64,000 nt of DNA from Polaromonas sp. (GTDB lineage: Bacteria > Pseudomonadota > Gammaproteobacteria > Burkholderiales > Burkholderiaceae_C), in assembly GCF_029945685.1 (NCBI RefSeq), contig NZ_JAQSDA010000020.1:1-64000 (forward strand), written 5' to 3'. The notes under the pieces are model-generated. The model was given only the letters and a program-made list of their open reading frames with translations. It searched no databases and was not told the origin of the DNA. Positions 16,205 through 26,799 of the stretch are shown here, one piece after another (the stretch's first letter is position 1; every line of letters begins with the position of its first letter). The position numbers and the translations under genes were made by a program.

Positions 16205-19200
16205 ATGAGTGCCGTCGACTCCAAAGCGCTCTTGCGCGCTGCCAGCGGGCCGCAGGTGCAGTTGCTGTCCAACGGCAGCTACCACGTCATGCTCACGCGC
16301 GCCGGCGCAGGCTACAGCCGCTGGAAGAACCTGGCCGTCACGCGCTGGCGTGAGGACGCCACCTGCGACGACTGGGGCAGCTTCTGTTACCTCCGCGACC
16401 TCGTCAGCGGCGACGTCTGGTCGAGCACCCATCAGCCGACGCTGCGGCGCGCCGACAGCGACGAAACCACGTTCACGCCGGGTAGCGCCGCTTTTGCGAC
16501 CACGTTCCACGGCATTCAGGCGCAGACCGAGATCGTCGTCTCGCCGCAGGACGATATCGAAGTACGGCGGGTCCGGCTGACCAACCACTCTGCCACGCCC
16601 AGGCTGATTGCCATCACCAGCTACACCGAAGTTGTGCTCGCAGCAGCCGCCAGCGATGCGGCTCACCAGGCATTCAGCAAGCTGTTCATCGAAACGGAAA
16701 TCCTGCGTGAGCATCAGGCGATTCTTTGCAGTCGCCGCGCGCGCGCGCCCGACGAGCCGACTCCGTGGCTGTTCCAGTTTCTCACCGCGTCGCAGCCGCC
16801 CGTGGGGGACGTCTCGTACGAGACCGACCGCATGCGTTTCATCGGTCGTGGCCGCTGTAGGGCCGACCCGCAAGCGATGGACGACGACGGGCCGCTGTCG
16901 GGCAGTGCCGGCCCGGTGCTCGACGCCATGGCTGCGATCCGCCGCACCATCGCGCTCGATCCCGGTGCAACGGCGTGCGTCGATCTGATCACCGGGGTTT
17001 GCGGGTCACGCGAGGAATGCCTTGTGCTGATCGCCAAATACCGGCATCGTGCGATGGTCGATCAAGCGCTCGCCGTCGCGCCGAAGCGCGCCAGGGAGGT
17101 CCTGGCTGCGCTGAAGGCCACCGAGGCAGACGCGCTGTTGTATGCCCGACTTGCCGGTGGCGTCATTTATGCCAACGCCGCGTTGCGCGCCGCGCCTGAC
17201 GTGCTGGCCAGCAACCTGCGGGGCCAGCAGAGCTTGTGGGCCTACGGCATCTCGGGCGATCTGCCGATCGTGCTGCTGCGCATCGCTGTTCCGGCCGACA
17301 TCGAGCTGCTGCGCCAGGTGTCACAAGCCCATGCCTGGTGGCGCCTGAACGGCCTTGCCGTGGATCTGGTGGTCCTGTGCGAGGGCGAGGCCGCTGCTCG
17401 TCCCGCCCTGCAGCAACAGGCCCTCGAGTTGATCGCCGCCGGCGCGGGCGACGGCCACATCGACAAGCCGGGCGGCGTCTTTGTCCGCCTCGCCGAGAGG
17501 GTGTCCGAGGCCGACCTCGTTCTGTTGCAAGCGGTGGCCCGCGTCCTGCTTACTGGCGCCGCCGGACCGCTGGCACGACAGCTCGATGGTCTCGCTTCAG
17601 CGTCTGTGTCGATGCCGAACCCGCTACAGGACGCCGCGCCTGGAGCTCGCGACGGCTGCTACGACACCGACCAAACAACGACACGGCAGCCCGTCGAGCC
17701 AGCCCCGCGCGATCTGCTCTTCGACAATGGCACCGGTGGCTTCAGCGCCGATGGTCGCGAGTACGTCATCACCAGCGCGACCGGAAGGATGACACCGCTG
17801 CCTTGGGTGAATGTGCTGGCCAACGCGTCGTTCGGCACGCTGCTCTCGGAAAGCGGCAGCGCCACCACCTGGAGCGAAAACGCGCAGGCCTTCCGTCTGA
17901 CGCCGTGGTCCAACGACCCGGTGGGCGACCCAAACACCGAGGCCTGCTACATACGCGACGAAGACACCGGCCACATCTGGTCGCCCACGCTGCTACCCTG
18001 CGGCGGCACGACGTCCTATGTCACGCGGCACGGCTTCGGCTATAGCGTGTTCGAACACGACGAGGACGGCATCAGCTCCGAACTCGTCGTGTACGTGGCC
18101 CAGGACGCGCCGCTCAAGTTCGTGCAGTTGACCCTGAGCAATGCGTCGGGCCATACGCGGCGCTTGTCCGTTACGGGCTACCTGCAGTGGGTGCTGGGCG
18201 ACGAGCCGGCAAAAACACGCATGCACGTCAGCACCGAGATCGACAACGAATCCGGTGCCCTGTTCGCGCGTAACCCCTACAACACGGCGTTCGCCGGGCG
18301 GGTGGCGTTCTTCGCGGCAGACGCTGACGACACGGCGGGCACCAACCCTGGCAGCTCTATCAGCCATTGCGCCGATCGCGCCAGTTTCCTCGGCCGCGAC
18401 GGCACCTTGCGCAATCCCGCCGCGATGAAGCAAGCGCGGCTTTGCGGAAGTATTGGTGCCGGCCTGGATCCGTGCGCGGCTATCCGCATTCCAGTCGATC
18501 TGGCGCCAGGGCAGACGCGCGAGATCGGCTTTCGTGTTGGCGCCGCAGGTGGTGCGGAACAGGCGCGCCGGCTCGTGCAACGCTGGCGTGGGCCGGTCGC
18601 TGCGAAAGAGGCGCTGGCGGCGGTGAAGCAACATTGGCAGCACACGTTAGGCGCGGTACAGGTCGAAACGCCCGATCGCTCGCTCGATGTATTGGCCAAC
18701 GGCTGGCTCGTTTACCAGGTGCTGGCTTGCCGGCTCTGGGCCCGCACCGCCTTCTACCAATCGAGCGGTGCCTACGGTTTTCGAGACCAGCTGCAGGACG
18801 TTATGGCGCTGGTTCACGCCGTTCCCGCGTTGGTGCGCGAACACCTGTTGCGCAGCGCGGCGCGCCAGTTTCCTGAAGGCGATGTTCAGCACTGGTGGCA
18901 CCCCCCATCGGGCGGCGGCGTGCGCACGCGTTGCTCGGACGACTACCTGTGGCTGCCGCTGGCCACTTGTCGCTATATCACCGTGACGAGCGACTTTGCC
19001 GTGCTCGACGAGCCCGTGCATTTCCTGCAGGGCCGCGCGATCCAGGACGGTGAAGAGTCGGTCTACGACCAGCCTGCGCCGTCCGACGAGGTGGCCAGGC
19101 TCTACCAGCATTGCGTGCGAGCCATCGAACACGGCTTTCGCTTCGGCGAGCACGGTCTTCCGCTGATGGGTTCAGGCGACTGGACCGATGGCATGAACCT

Positions 19201-20167
19201 TGTCGGCCCAGCCGGCAAGGGCGAAAGTGTCTGGCTCGGCTTCTTTCTATGCGCCGTGCTGACGCAATTCGAGACATTGGCACGGCAGCGTGGCGATGCC
19301 GCCTTCGCCGGTCGCTGCGCCAGCGAGTCGGAGCGGCTGCAGGCTGCCATCGAGCAGCACGCCTGGGACGGCGCCTGGTACCGCCGCGCCTGGTTCGACG
19401 ACGGCTCGCCGTTGGGCACGTCGGGCAATACCGAGTGCCGTATTGATTCGATTCCGCAGAGCTGGGCGGTGCTGTCTGGCGCGGCCAACGCGCAGCGCGC
19501 GCGTTTGGCGATGAATGCGGTCGATGCGCAACTGGTGCGCCGCGACGCTGCCCTGATCCAGTTGCTCGACCCACCGTTCGAACACTCGGACCCCACCCCG
19601 GGCTACGTACAAGGCTATGTGCGTGGCGTCCGCGAAAACGGTGGTCAGTACACCCACGCCGCCGTCTGGGTGGCGATGGCCTTCGCGGTGCTCGGCGACG
19701 CCGAGCGCGCGTGGGAAATGTTCACTCTGCTTGACCCCAGCCGTCACGCAAGAACGGCGAACGCCGTGACGCGTTACAAGACCGAGCCTTACGCCATGGC
19801 GGGCGATGTCTATTCCATCACTCCGCACGCGGGTCGTGGCGGCTGGTCCTGGTACACGGGTGCAGCTGGTTGGATGGTGAGGTTCATCCAGGAATCGCTA
19901 CTGGGCCTGCGGATCGAGGGCGACAAATTGTGGATGACCCCTTGCATTCCGGCGCATTGGAAATCGTTTGAGCTGCATTACCGCTTTCGGCGCACTTATT
20001 ACCACATCACAGTCAGGCAAATTCCCGGCACGGCTGGCCTGCTGGGCCTTGGGGACCTCACGCTCGACGGCGCCACCCTGCCAGGCAAGGTGGTTCCTCT
20101 GCTCGATGACGGACGCGAGCATCGCGTGGAGGTGGCCTGGCATGGGCCGGAAGGAGATTGCCCATGA
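16205..20167 (+). CDS. GH94-family glycoside phosphorylase-like protein (two sandwich domains)
   Basis: GH94 enzymes split beta-glucosides with phosphate and release glucose 1-phosphate. Residues about 15-270 form one glycosyltransferase-36-type beta-sandwich (SNGSYHVMLTRAGAGYSRW). A second sandwich begins near 500 (DNGTGGFSADGREYVI). The helical barrel follows from about 840 (GFRDQLQDVMAL, then GSGDWTDGMN at 989-996, with the aspartate pair that supplies the general acid). The end has SITPHAGRGGWSWYTGAAGW. The arrangement matches the carboxy-terminal part of ChvB/NdvB cyclic glucan synthases, without the GT84 membrane part. Its stop overlaps the HAD start as ATGA. The substrate is inferred, not shown. 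Confidence 0.85.
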   Translation: MSAVDSKALLRAASGPQVQLLSNGSYHVMLTRAGAGYSRWKNLAVTRWREDATCDDWGSFCYLRDLVSGDVWSSTHQPTLRRADSDETTFTPGSAAFATTFHGIQAQTEIVVSPQDDIEVRRVRLTNHSATPRLIAITSYTEVVLAAAASDAAHQAFSKLFIETEILREHQAILCSRRARAPDEPTPWLFQFLTASQPPVGDVSYETDRMRFIGRGRCRADPQAMDDDGPLSGSAGPVLDAMAAIRRTIALDPGATACVDLITGVCGSREECLVLIAKYRHRAMVDQALAVAPKRAREVLAALKATEADALLYARLAGGVIYANAALRAAPDVLASNLRGQQSLWAYGISGDLPIVLLRIAVPADIELLRQVSQAHAWWRLNGLAVDLVVLCEGEAAARPALQQQALELIAAGAGDGHIDKPGGVFVRLAERVSEADLVLLQAVARVLLTGAAGPLARQLDGLASASVSMPNPLQDAAPGARDGCYDTDQTTTRQPVEPAPRDLLFDNGTGGFSADGREYVITSATGRMTPLPWVNVLANASFGTLLSESGSATTWSENAQAFRLTPWSNDPVGDPNTEACYIRDEDTGHIWSPTLLPCGGTTSYVTRHGFGYSVFEHDEDGISSELVVYVAQDAPLKFVQLTLSNASGHTRRLSVTGYLQWVLGDEPAKTRMHVSTEIDNESGALFARNPYNTAFAGRVAFFAADADDTAGTNPGSSISHCADRASFLGRDGTLRNPAAMKQARLCGSIGAGLDPCAAIRIPVDLAPGQTREIGFRVGAAGGAEQARRLVQRWRGPVAAKEALAAVKQHWQHTLGAVQVETPDRSLDVLANGWLVYQVLACRLWARTAFYQSSGAYGFRDQLQDVMALVHAVPALVREHLLRSAARQFPEGDVQHWWHPPSGGGVRTRCSDDYLWLPLATCRYITVTSDFAVLDEPVHFLQGRAIQDGEESVYDQPAPSDEVARLYQHCVRAIEHGFRFGEHGLPLMGSGDWTDGMNLVGPAGKGESVWLGFFLCAVLTQFETLARQRGDAAFAGRCASESERLQAAIEQHAWDGAWYRRAWFDDGSPLGTSGNTECRIDSIPQSWAVLSGAANAQRARLAMNAVDAQLVRRDAALIQLLDPPFEHSDPTPGYVQGYVRGVRENGGQYTHAAVWVAMAFAVLGDAERAWEMFTLLDPSRHARTANAVTRYKTEPYAMAGDVYSITPHAGRGGWSWYTGAAGWMVRFIQESLLGLRIEGDKLWMTPCIPAHWKSFELHYRFRRTYYHITVRQIPGTAGLLGLGDLTLDGATLPGKVVPLLDDGREHRVEVAWHGPEGDCP

Positions 20168-20883
20168 CTGCACCAATAGACACCGTGTTTCTGCTCGACG
20201 TGGACAACACGCTGCTCGACAACGACAGCATCACTACGGACCTGCGAGCGCATCTGGAAAGGGAGTTCGGTGCCGTCGCCGCAGCCCGCTATTGGGCCCA
20301 TTTCGAGACCTTGCGCAATGAGCTTGGCTACGCCGACTACTTGGGCGCACTGCAGCGCTGGCGGCTTGACGCCGAGCCCCTGCCGGGTGAAGAGATGCGC
20401 TTGCTGGAGATGTCGAGCTTTCTGGTCGACTACCCCTTCGCCGATCGCCTGTACCCCCACACCATGGATGTCATCCGGCGCCTGAACGCCTTCGGGCGCA
20501 CGGTCATTCTGACGGATGGCGATGTGGTGTTCCAGCCGCGCAAGGTTCGGCGCTCGGGCCTGTGGGATGCCGTGTCTGGCCGGGTCCTGATTTACATCCA
20601 CAAGGAGCAGATGCTCGACTCGATGCAGCGCCACCATCCGGCGCGGCACTACGTGATGGTCGACGACAAGCTGCGCATCCTTACTGCCATGAAAGAAGTC
20701 ATGCGGGATCGCCTGACCACCGTCTTTCCGCGGCAGGGCCATTACGCGCTGGATCCTGCCGCTGCCGCCAAGTATCCGGCCGCTGACATTTCCATCGAGC
20801 GCATCGGCGATCTGCTCGATATCGACATCGGTGCGTTGTGGGCTGCCGAAAACCCGAGCGCCACAACACAGGACACGCCATGA
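20164..20883 (+). CDS. HAD-family phosphatase
   Basis: The 239-residue protein has the haloacid-dehalogenase motif I DVDNT (residues 12-16, with nucleophile and acid aspartates), motif II in ILTDGD, and the motif III/IV region VMVDDKLRI. It likely removes phosphate from a sugar phosphate. The ATG at 20164 overlaps the GH94 stop as ATGA, and the stop overlaps the transaldolase start the same way, so it is translated with them. A broken copy lies after gnd at 13843. The substrate is unknown. Confidence 0.85.
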   Translation: MTAPIDTVFLLDVDNTLLDNDSITTDLRAHLEREFGAVAAARYWAHFETLRNELGYADYLGALQRWRLDAEPLPGEEMRLLEMSSFLVDYPFADRLYPHTMDVIRRLNAFGRTVILTDGDVVFQPRKVRRSGLWDAVSGRVLIYIHKEQMLDSMQRHHPARHYVMVDDKLRILTAMKEVMRDRLTTVFPRQGHYALDPAAAAKYPAADISIERIGDLLDIDIGALWAAENPSATTQDTP

Positions 20884-21986
20884 ATACCAACACACAAACA
20901 CTGCACGACCTGGGCCAACGCCTTTGGCTCGACAACATCACGCGCGACTTGCTGACCAGCGGCACCCTGGCGCGCTACATCGCCGACCTGTCGGTGACGG
21001 GGTTGACTTCCAACCCGACGATTTTCGAGAAGGCCATCGGCAGTGGCGCTAGCTACGACGATTCGATCCACCGACTGGCTGCGCGCGGGCTGTCGGACGA
21101 GGACATCTTCTTCGAGCTGGCGCTGCAGGACCTGACGCAGGCCGCCGATCTGTTCCGCCCGGTCTTCGATGCCAGCGACGGCGCCGATGGCTGGGTTTCG
21201 CTCGAGGTTTCACCGCTGCTGGCGGCCGACACAGCCGGCACCATCTGCGCCGCAGCGCAACTGCACGCACGCGCTGGCCGGCCCAACCTGTTCATCAAGA
21301 TTCCCGGCACGACCGAGGGCTTGCCGGCCATCGAGCAGTGCATCTTTGATGGTGTTCCGATCAATGTGACCTTGCTGTTCTCGCGCCAGCACTACCTGGC
21401 GGCGGCCGAGTCTTACCTGCGCGGCATCGAGCGCCGCATTGATGTCGGGCTGTCGGCGAAGGTTCAATCCGTGGCATCGCTTTTCGTCAGCCGCTGGGAC
21501 GTCGCGGTGAAGCAGGAGATCGCGCCGTCGTTCCGCAATCGCCTGGGCATCGCCGTCGCCATGCGTTGCTACAAGGCCCAGCGCGAGCTGCTGGCCTCAG
21601 AGCGCTGGCGCAGACTGGCTGCGGCAGGTGCCCACCCGCAGCGCCTGCTGTGGGCCAGCACTGGCACCAAGGACCCGGCGGAGCGCGACACTCTGTACGT
21701 GGAGGCTCTCGGAGCACCCGAGACGATCAACACCATCCCCGAGCCGACGTTGCTGGCTTTTGCCGACCATGGCCGGCCCGGCGCGGTGATGCCGGTCGAC
21801 GGCGGGTATGCCGAGCCGGTGCTCGATGAGTTCAGGCGCGAAGGCGTCGATGCAGAAGCGCTGGCCGCCCGACTGCAGCGCGAGGGTGTGAAAGCCTTTT
21901 CCAAGTCATGGAGTGGCTTGTTGGCGCGGATCAGGGAAAAGCGCTCGGTACCTGAGGCTCCCACGACCAAGGAGCAGCCGCAATGA
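20880..21986 (+). CDS. tal: Transaldolase
   Basis: Transaldolase moves a dihydroxyacetone unit between sugar phosphates in the non-oxidative pentose phosphate pathway. The 369-residue protein has VTGLTSNPTIFEKAI near the start and the Schiff-base lysine K140 in FIKIPGT, followed by INVTLLFS. The length fits the class often found next to transketolase or glucose-6-phosphate isomerase in actinobacteria and proteobacteria. The ATG at 20880 overlaps the HAD stop (ATGA), and the stop overlaps the DUF2090 gene (ATGA). Confidence 0.93.
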   Translation: MNTNTQTLHDLGQRLWLDNITRDLLTSGTLARYIADLSVTGLTSNPTIFEKAIGSGASYDDSIHRLAARGLSDEDIFFELALQDLTQAADLFRPVFDASDGADGWVSLEVSPLLAADTAGTICAAAQLHARAGRPNLFIKIPGTTEGLPAIEQCIFDGVPINVTLLFSRQHYLAAAESYLRGIERRIDVGLSAKVQSVASLFVSRWDVAVKQEIAPSFRNRLGIAVAMRCYKAQRELLASERWRRLAAAGAHPQRLLWASTGTKDPAERDTLYVEALGAPETINTIPEPTLLAFADHGRPGAVMPVDGGYAEPVLDEFRREGVDAEALAARLQREGVKAFSKSWSGLLARIREKRSVPEAPTTKEQPQ

Positions 21987-22942
21987 AGCCCGGATACGAC
22001 CTCGGATATGACAAGGCGCTGTACCTGCTGCCGTTCGATCACCGGCACTCCTATGTCAAGAGCCTGTTCAACTTCGAGGCGCCGCTGACGGCAGAGCAAA
22101 CCAGGCGCGTCTACGACAGTAAACACCTCATCTACGAGGGCTTCCTGGCTGCCATCGAGAAAGGTTTGCCCCATCAGGCGGGCGGCATTCTCGTCGATGA
22201 AGAATTCGGTGCCGACATCCTTCGCGACGCGCGGCGGCGCGGCTTCGTCACCGCGCTCTCCACTGAACAAAGCGGCTCCGAGGAGTTCGAGTTCGAGTAC
22301 GGCGCAGACTTCCGGCGCCACATCGAGAGCTTCGATCCCACGTTCGCCAAGGCGCTGGTGCGCTACAACATCGAAGGCGAGGCGGACCTGAATCGGCGCC
22401 AGTCCGGCCGCCTGAGGCAGCTTTCCGATTACTGCAGGCGCAGCCGGCGGCGCTTCATGTTCGAGTTGCTTGTGCCAGCCACCACGGAGCAGCTGCAGCG
22501 CCTGGACGGTGACATGGATGCCTACGACCGGGACCTGCGCCCGATCCTGATGCAGGACACCATACGCCATTTGCAAAATGCCGGGATCGAGCCCGACGTC
22601 TGGAAGGTCGAAGGGCTGGCGCGCCGTGGCGACTGCCAACGCGTCGTCGCGGCGGCGCGCTGCGACGGGCGCGACACAGTCGGCTGCATTGTGCTCGGCC
22701 GCGGGGCCGATGCGACCCAGGTTCGCCACTGGCTGACCACTGCGGCCGGTGTCCCCGGCTTCATCGGCTTTGCTGTCGGCCGCACGACCTTCTGGGATGC
22801 AGTCGTCGGCTGGCAAGCGCTGACAGGGACACGCTCCGACGCGGTACAACAAGTCGCGGCGCGGCTGCTCGACTGGGTCGGTACCTTCGAGGCCGCGCGC
22901 CTCGCCAATACCACCGATACCCTGGCCGGAACCACGCCATGA
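21983..22942 (+). CDS. DUF2090 aldolase-like protein
   Basis: The 319-residue protein matches the DUF2090 domain, found alone or as the second half of IolC-type inositol-degradation proteins, and has a class I aldolase-like barrel pattern (YLLPFDHRHSY at 14-24, GGILVDEEFGADIL, FELLVP, DVWKVEGL). Lysine 208 in WKVEG is a possible Schiff-base residue. Overlaps with the transaldolase and transketolase genes (ATGA on both sides) argue for an aldol reaction on a pentose-pathway intermediate. That is inference; no substrate has been shown for such free-standing members as far as I know. Confidence 0.78.
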   Translation: MKPGYDLGYDKALYLLPFDHRHSYVKSLFNFEAPLTAEQTRRVYDSKHLIYEGFLAAIEKGLPHQAGGILVDEEFGADILRDARRRGFVTALSTEQSGSEEFEFEYGADFRRHIESFDPTFAKALVRYNIEGEADLNRRQSGRLRQLSDYCRRSRRRFMFELLVPATTEQLQRLDGDMDAYDRDLRPILMQDTIRHLQNAGIEPDVWKVEGLARRGDCQRVVAAARCDGRDTVGCIVLGRGADATQVRHWLTTAAGVPGFIGFAVGRTTFWDAVVGWQALTGTRSDAVQQVAARLLDWVGTFEAARLANTTDTLAGTTP

Positions 22943-25089
22943 GCGATCGGTCCAACGAGCTGGCCGACGCGCCCGCGAGCGAGGCCGGGCGACTCGACCA
23001 GCTGTGCATCGACACGCTGCGCACGCTGTCCATCGATGCCGTGCAGCAGGCGAACTCGGGCCACCCCGGCACGCCGATGGGCGCAGCACCGATCGCCTAT
23101 TGCCTGTGGCAGCGCTTTCTGTGCTACGACCCGAGCGATCCCGATTGGCCTGACCGGGATCGCTTCGTGCTATCGGTCGGCCACGCATCGGCGCTGCTCT
23201 ACAGCCTGCTGTACTTGTGTGGAGTGACGGGCACCGGCGCAAACTACCCACAGCCGGGCTCGCTGGCGGTGGCGCTGCAAGACCTGAAGACGTTCCGCCA
23301 AGCCGGTAGCCGCTGCACCGGGCACCCGGAATACGGCTGGACCGCGGGTGTGGAGACCACCACCGGTCCGCTCGGGCAGGGCGTTGCCACCAGCGTGGGC
23401 ATGGCGATGGGACAGGCCTGGCTGGCAGCCACCTACAACCGCCCGGGCCATGAGCTGTTCACCCACCGCGTGTTCGCGTTGTGCAGCGACGGCGACATGA
23501 TGGAAGGCGTGAGCGCCGAAGCGGCGTCGCTGGCCGGGCACTTGAAGCTAGCGCGGCTCTGCTGGATCTATGACGCGAACCGCATCAGTATCGAAGGCTC
23601 GACGGCCATCACCTTCACTGAGGATGTGGGGGCGCGCTTCGAGGCCTATGGCTGGCGCGTCGTTCGTGTGGCCGATGCCAACGACCTGGCCGCGCTCACG
23701 CGCGCCATGCAGGCCTGTGTGGACACGCCGGACCGGCCGACGCTGGTGATCGTGCAAAGCCACATCGGCTACGGGTCGCCGAGCAAGCAGGACAGCAAGG
23801 AAGCACATGGCGAGCCACTGGGCGCCGGCGAAGTGCGGCTGACTAAGCAGTTCTACGGCTTCGACCCCGATGCGTTCTTCGCCGTGCCCGCTGGTGTGCA
23901 GGCGCATTTCAGCGCCGGGTTCGGCCAGCGCGGCGCCAGCGCGCACCAGGCGTGGACCGCACGCTTCGCAGCCTACCGAGCGCAACACCCAGAACTCGCT
24001 GCGCAGATTGACGCCCTGCAGCACCGCCAATTGCCGCCTGACTGGGACCGTGCGCTGCCCAGCTTTGCACCCGACGCCACGGGACTGGCCACGCGCGAGG
24101 CATCGGGCAAGGTGCTGAGCGCGATCGCCCAGCAGATGCCCTGGCTGCTGGGCGGGGCCGCAGACCTGGGGCCTTCGACCAAGACGGCGCTGGCCAAAGC
24201 CGGCGAATTCGAGCCGCCGTCGGGTGGCGGCGAAGGTGGCGCGATGGAGGCAATCGACGTGATCGACTATTACTCCGGCCGCAACATTCACTTCGGCGTG
24301 CGCGAACATGCCATGTGCGCCATCGCCAACGGCCTGGCCCTGTCGAAGCTGCGCCCTTTTGCTGCCAGCTTTTTCATCTTCACCGACTACTGCCGCGGCG
24401 CCATCCGGCTCAGCGCGATGATGGGTGTGCCGGTCATCTACCTCTGGACCCACGATTCGATCAGCATGGGCGAAGACGGGCCGACGCACCAGCCGGTGGA
24501 GCAACTGGCGTCGTTCCGCGCTCTGCCTGGCATGGTGCTGCTGCGCCCGGCCGACGCCAACGAGGTGGTCGAGGCCTGGCGCGTGGTGATGCAACTGACC
24601 GATAGACCGGCCAGCCTGGTGCTGTCGCGCCAGACCCTGCCCACGCTGGACCGCAGCCGGTACGCCAGCGCCAGCGGTGTGGCGCGTGGGGCGTACGTGT
24701 TGGCCGACCCGCAGGGCGGCAAGCCTGACGTGCTGCTGCTGGCCACCGGCAGCGAAGTGGCGCTGTGCATCGAGGCATACGAGCAACTAACACGCGAAGG
24801 CATCCGCGCCCGTGTCGTCAGCATGCCGTCGTGGGACCTCTTCGACGGCCAGAGCGCCGAGTACCGCGACAGCGTGCTGCCGCCCGCAGTGGCGGCGCGC
24901 GTTTCGGTCGAGGCAGCGTCGCCGTTGGGTTGGGAACGCTATGTCGGCCGGGACGGGACGATCATCGGCATGCATTCGTTCGGAATCTCGGCCCCTGGAA
25001 AGGTTGCGCAGGCGCATTTCGGCTTCGATGTCGCTCATGTTGTCGCGGCGGCCAGGGAACAGAAGGCGCGGCACGCGCGGAAGGCGTAG
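22939..25089 (+). CDS. tkt: Transketolase
   Basis: This thiamine-diphosphate enzyme moves two-carbon units between sugar phosphates. The 716-residue protein shows the family motifs in order: [10 protein letters not shown] near 39-48, a thiamine-binding [13 protein letters not shown] region (in CSDGDMMEG), a [14 protein letters not shown] loop, [16 protein letters not shown], and [17 protein letters not shown]. The length is a little above the usual 660. It starts by ATGA overlap with the DUF2090 gene and is followed after 7 bases by pgm. It supplies or uses xylulose 5-phosphate together with phosphoketolase. Confidence 0.95.
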   Translation: MSDRSNELADAPASEAGRLDQLCIDTLRTLSIDAVQQANSGHPGTPMGAAPIAYCLWQRFLCYDPSDPDWPDRDRFVLSVGHASALLYSLLYLCGVTGTGANYPQPGSLAVALQDLKTFRQAGSRCTGHPEYGWTAGVETTTGPLGQGVATSVGMAMGQAWLAATYNRPGHELFTHRVFALCSDGDMMEGVSAEAASLAGHLKLARLCWIYDANRISIEGSTAITFTEDVGARFEAYGWRVVRVADANDLAALTRAMQACVDTPDRPTLVIVQSHIGYGSPSKQDSKEAHGEPLGAGEVRLTKQFYGFDPDAFFAVPAGVQAHFSAGFGQRGASAHQAWTARFAAYRAQHPELAAQIDALQHRQLPPDWDRALPSFAPDATGLATREASGKVLSAIAQQMPWLLGGAADLGPSTKTALAKAGEFEPPSGGGEGGAMEAIDVIDYYSGRNIHFGVREHAMCAIANGLALSKLRPFAASFFIFTDYCRGAIRLSAMMGVPVIYLWTHDSISMGEDGPTHQPVEQLASFRALPGMVLLRPADANEVVEAWRVVMQLTDRPASLVLSRQTLPTLDRSRYASASGVARGAYVLADPQGGKPDVLLLATGSEVALCIEAYEQLTREGIRARVVSMPSWDLFDGQSAEYRDSVLPPAVAARVSVEAASPLGWERYVGRDGTIIGMHSFGISAPGKVAQAHFGFDVAHVVAAAREQKARHARKA

Positions 25090-25096
25090 GCCCAAC

Positions 25097-26788
25097 ATGG
25101 CAAGCGGCAGGATCAGCTCCCTGGCCGGCCACCCGGCGCCTGAGTCGTCGCTCGTCGACGTGTCCAGGCTCGTTACCGCCTACTTTGCGAGCGTGCCCGA
25201 CCCCACGGTCGTGGCCCAACGCGTCGCGTTCGGCACCTCGGGCCACCGCGGCTCGGCCCTCGACGCTTCGTTCAACGAATGGCATTTGCTGGCGATCACG
25301 CAGGCGATATGCCACTACCGCAAAGCCAACCACATCGACGGGCCGCTGTTCTTGGGCATCGATACGCATGCGCTTTCGGCGCCTGCGTGCGCCAGTGCGC
25401 TGGAAGTGTTGGCGGCCAATGGTGTCGATGTAATGTTGGCGACCAACGACGAGTACACGCCAACGCCAGCGGTCTCGCATGCGATCGTGGGCTACAACCG
25501 CCGGCGTTCGCACTTGAGTGACACTGGCCTCGCCGACGGCATCGTGGTGACGCCTTCGCACAACCCGCCGCGCGACGGCGGTTTCAAGTACAACCCGCCG
25601 CACGGCGGCCCGGCTGGCCAGGACATCACGAACTGGATCGAGGCCGAGTCCAATCGCCTTCTCGAAGCACGCCTCGAAGGCGTGAGGCGCGTCTCTCACG
25701 CCAGAGCACTTCAGGCCGCAACGACGCATCGCTACGACTTTCTGAACTCCTACGTCGGTGACCTCGGCAACGTGATCGACATGGACGTGATCCGCCAGGA
25801 GAAGGTGCGCATGGGCGTCGATCCGCTGGGCGGCGCCGGAGTGCACTACTGGGCGGCCATTGCCGAGCGCTACCGCCTCGACCTGACCGTCATCAGCGAG
25901 GTCGTTGATCCGACCTTTGCCTTCATGCCGCTCGACTGGGACGGCAAGATTCGCATGGACCCGTCGTCGCCGTATGCCATGCAACGGCTGGTGGACATGA
26001 AGAGCCGCTTCGACATCGCTTTCGCCTGTGACACCGACCACGACCGTCACGGCATCGTCACCTCAGGGGGCGGCTTGCTGGCGCCTGACCACTACCTGGC
26101 GGCGGCCATCGACTATCTGTTCCAGCACCGCCCGGATTGGGGGCTTTCGGCTGCAGTTGGCAAGACCGTCGTCAGCAGCCGGCTAATCGATCGACTCACG
26201 GCCAGGCTCGGTCGCCGACTGGTCGAGATGCCGGTCGGTTTCAAGTGGTTCGCCGGCAGTCTGCAAAACGGTGCGCTTGGCTTTGCCGGCGAAGAGAGTG
26301 CAGGCGCCACGTTCCTGCGCCGAGACGGGTCGGCCTGGACGACCGACAAGGACGGCATCGCGGCTGCACTGCTCGCGGCCGAGATCACTGCGGGCATCGG
26401 GTGCGACCCCGGCCAGCGGTATGCAGGCTTGGCCGAGGAGTTCGGCGGGCCAGTGGCACGCCGGGTGCAGGCCCCTGCGACGGTGCAGCAGAAAGCGCAA
26501 CTAGCGGCGCTCGCACCACAGCACATCACCGCGACTGAACTGGCCGGGGAACGTATCGAGAACATCCTCAGTCACGCTCCCGGCAACGGTGAGCCGATCG
26601 GCGGCATCAAGGTCAACACAGCCAGCGGCTGGTTCGCCGCGCGGCCCTCTGGCACCGAGGATATCTACAAGATCTACGCCGAGAGCTTTGTAGGCGCCGA
26701 ACACCTGCAGCGCATTCTGCAAGAGGCGCAGGCCATCGTCGATGCGGCGATTTCCCCTTCGTCTGCACTTAAAATCAATACTCCCTAA
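25097..26788 (+). CDS. pgm: Phosphoglucomutase (alpha-D-glucose phosphate-specific)
   Basis: The enzyme interconverts glucose 1-phosphate and glucose 6-phosphate. The 563-residue protein has FGTSGHRG near residue 50 and the phosphoserine motif [11 protein letters not shown] with Ser154. A metal-binding loop follows (CDTDHDRHG), then a sugar-binding GEESAG motif, and finally the phosphate-binding end [13 protein letters not shown]. The ATG at 25097 is chosen because AAGGCG precedes it and a longer reading would run inside tkt. It would connect a GH94 product to the oxidative pentose pathway or glycolysis (inference). Confidence 0.95.
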   Translation: MASGRISSLAGHPAPESSLVDVSRLVTAYFASVPDPTVVAQRVAFGTSGHRGSALDASFNEWHLLAITQAICHYRKANHIDGPLFLGIDTHALSAPACASALEVLAANGVDVMLATNDEYTPTPAVSHAIVGYNRRRSHLSDTGLADGIVVTPSHNPPRDGGFKYNPPHGGPAGQDITNWIEAESNRLLEARLEGVRRVSHARALQAATTHRYDFLNSYVGDLGNVIDMDVIRQEKVRMGVDPLGGAGVHYWAAIAERYRLDLTVISEVVDPTFAFMPLDWDGKIRMDPSSPYAMQRLVDMKSRFDIAFACDTDHDRHGIVTSGGGLLAPDHYLAAAIDYLFQHRPDWGLSAAVGKTVVSSRLIDRLTARLGRRLVEMPVGFKWFAGSLQNGALGFAGEESAGATFLRRDGSAWTTDKDGIAAALLAAEITAGIGCDPGQRYAGLAEEFGGPVARRVQAPATVQQKAQLAALAPQHITATELAGERIENILSHAPGNGEPIGGIKVNTASGWFAARPSGTEDIYKIYAESFVGAEHLQRILQEAQAIVDAAISPSSALKINTP

Positions 26789-26799
26789 AGGGCTCTTCC

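Noticed and set aside
21569-24786. Long minus-strand frames opposite transaldolase, DUF2090 and transketolase
   Set aside because: They have Arg/His/Ala-rich composition without family motifs and mirror the codon pattern of high-G+C genes on the plus strand.
24812-25096. Extended amino end for phosphoglucomutase
   Set aside because: The extension lies inside the transketolase gene and is Arg-rich shadow sequence; the ATG at 25097 fits the family start.
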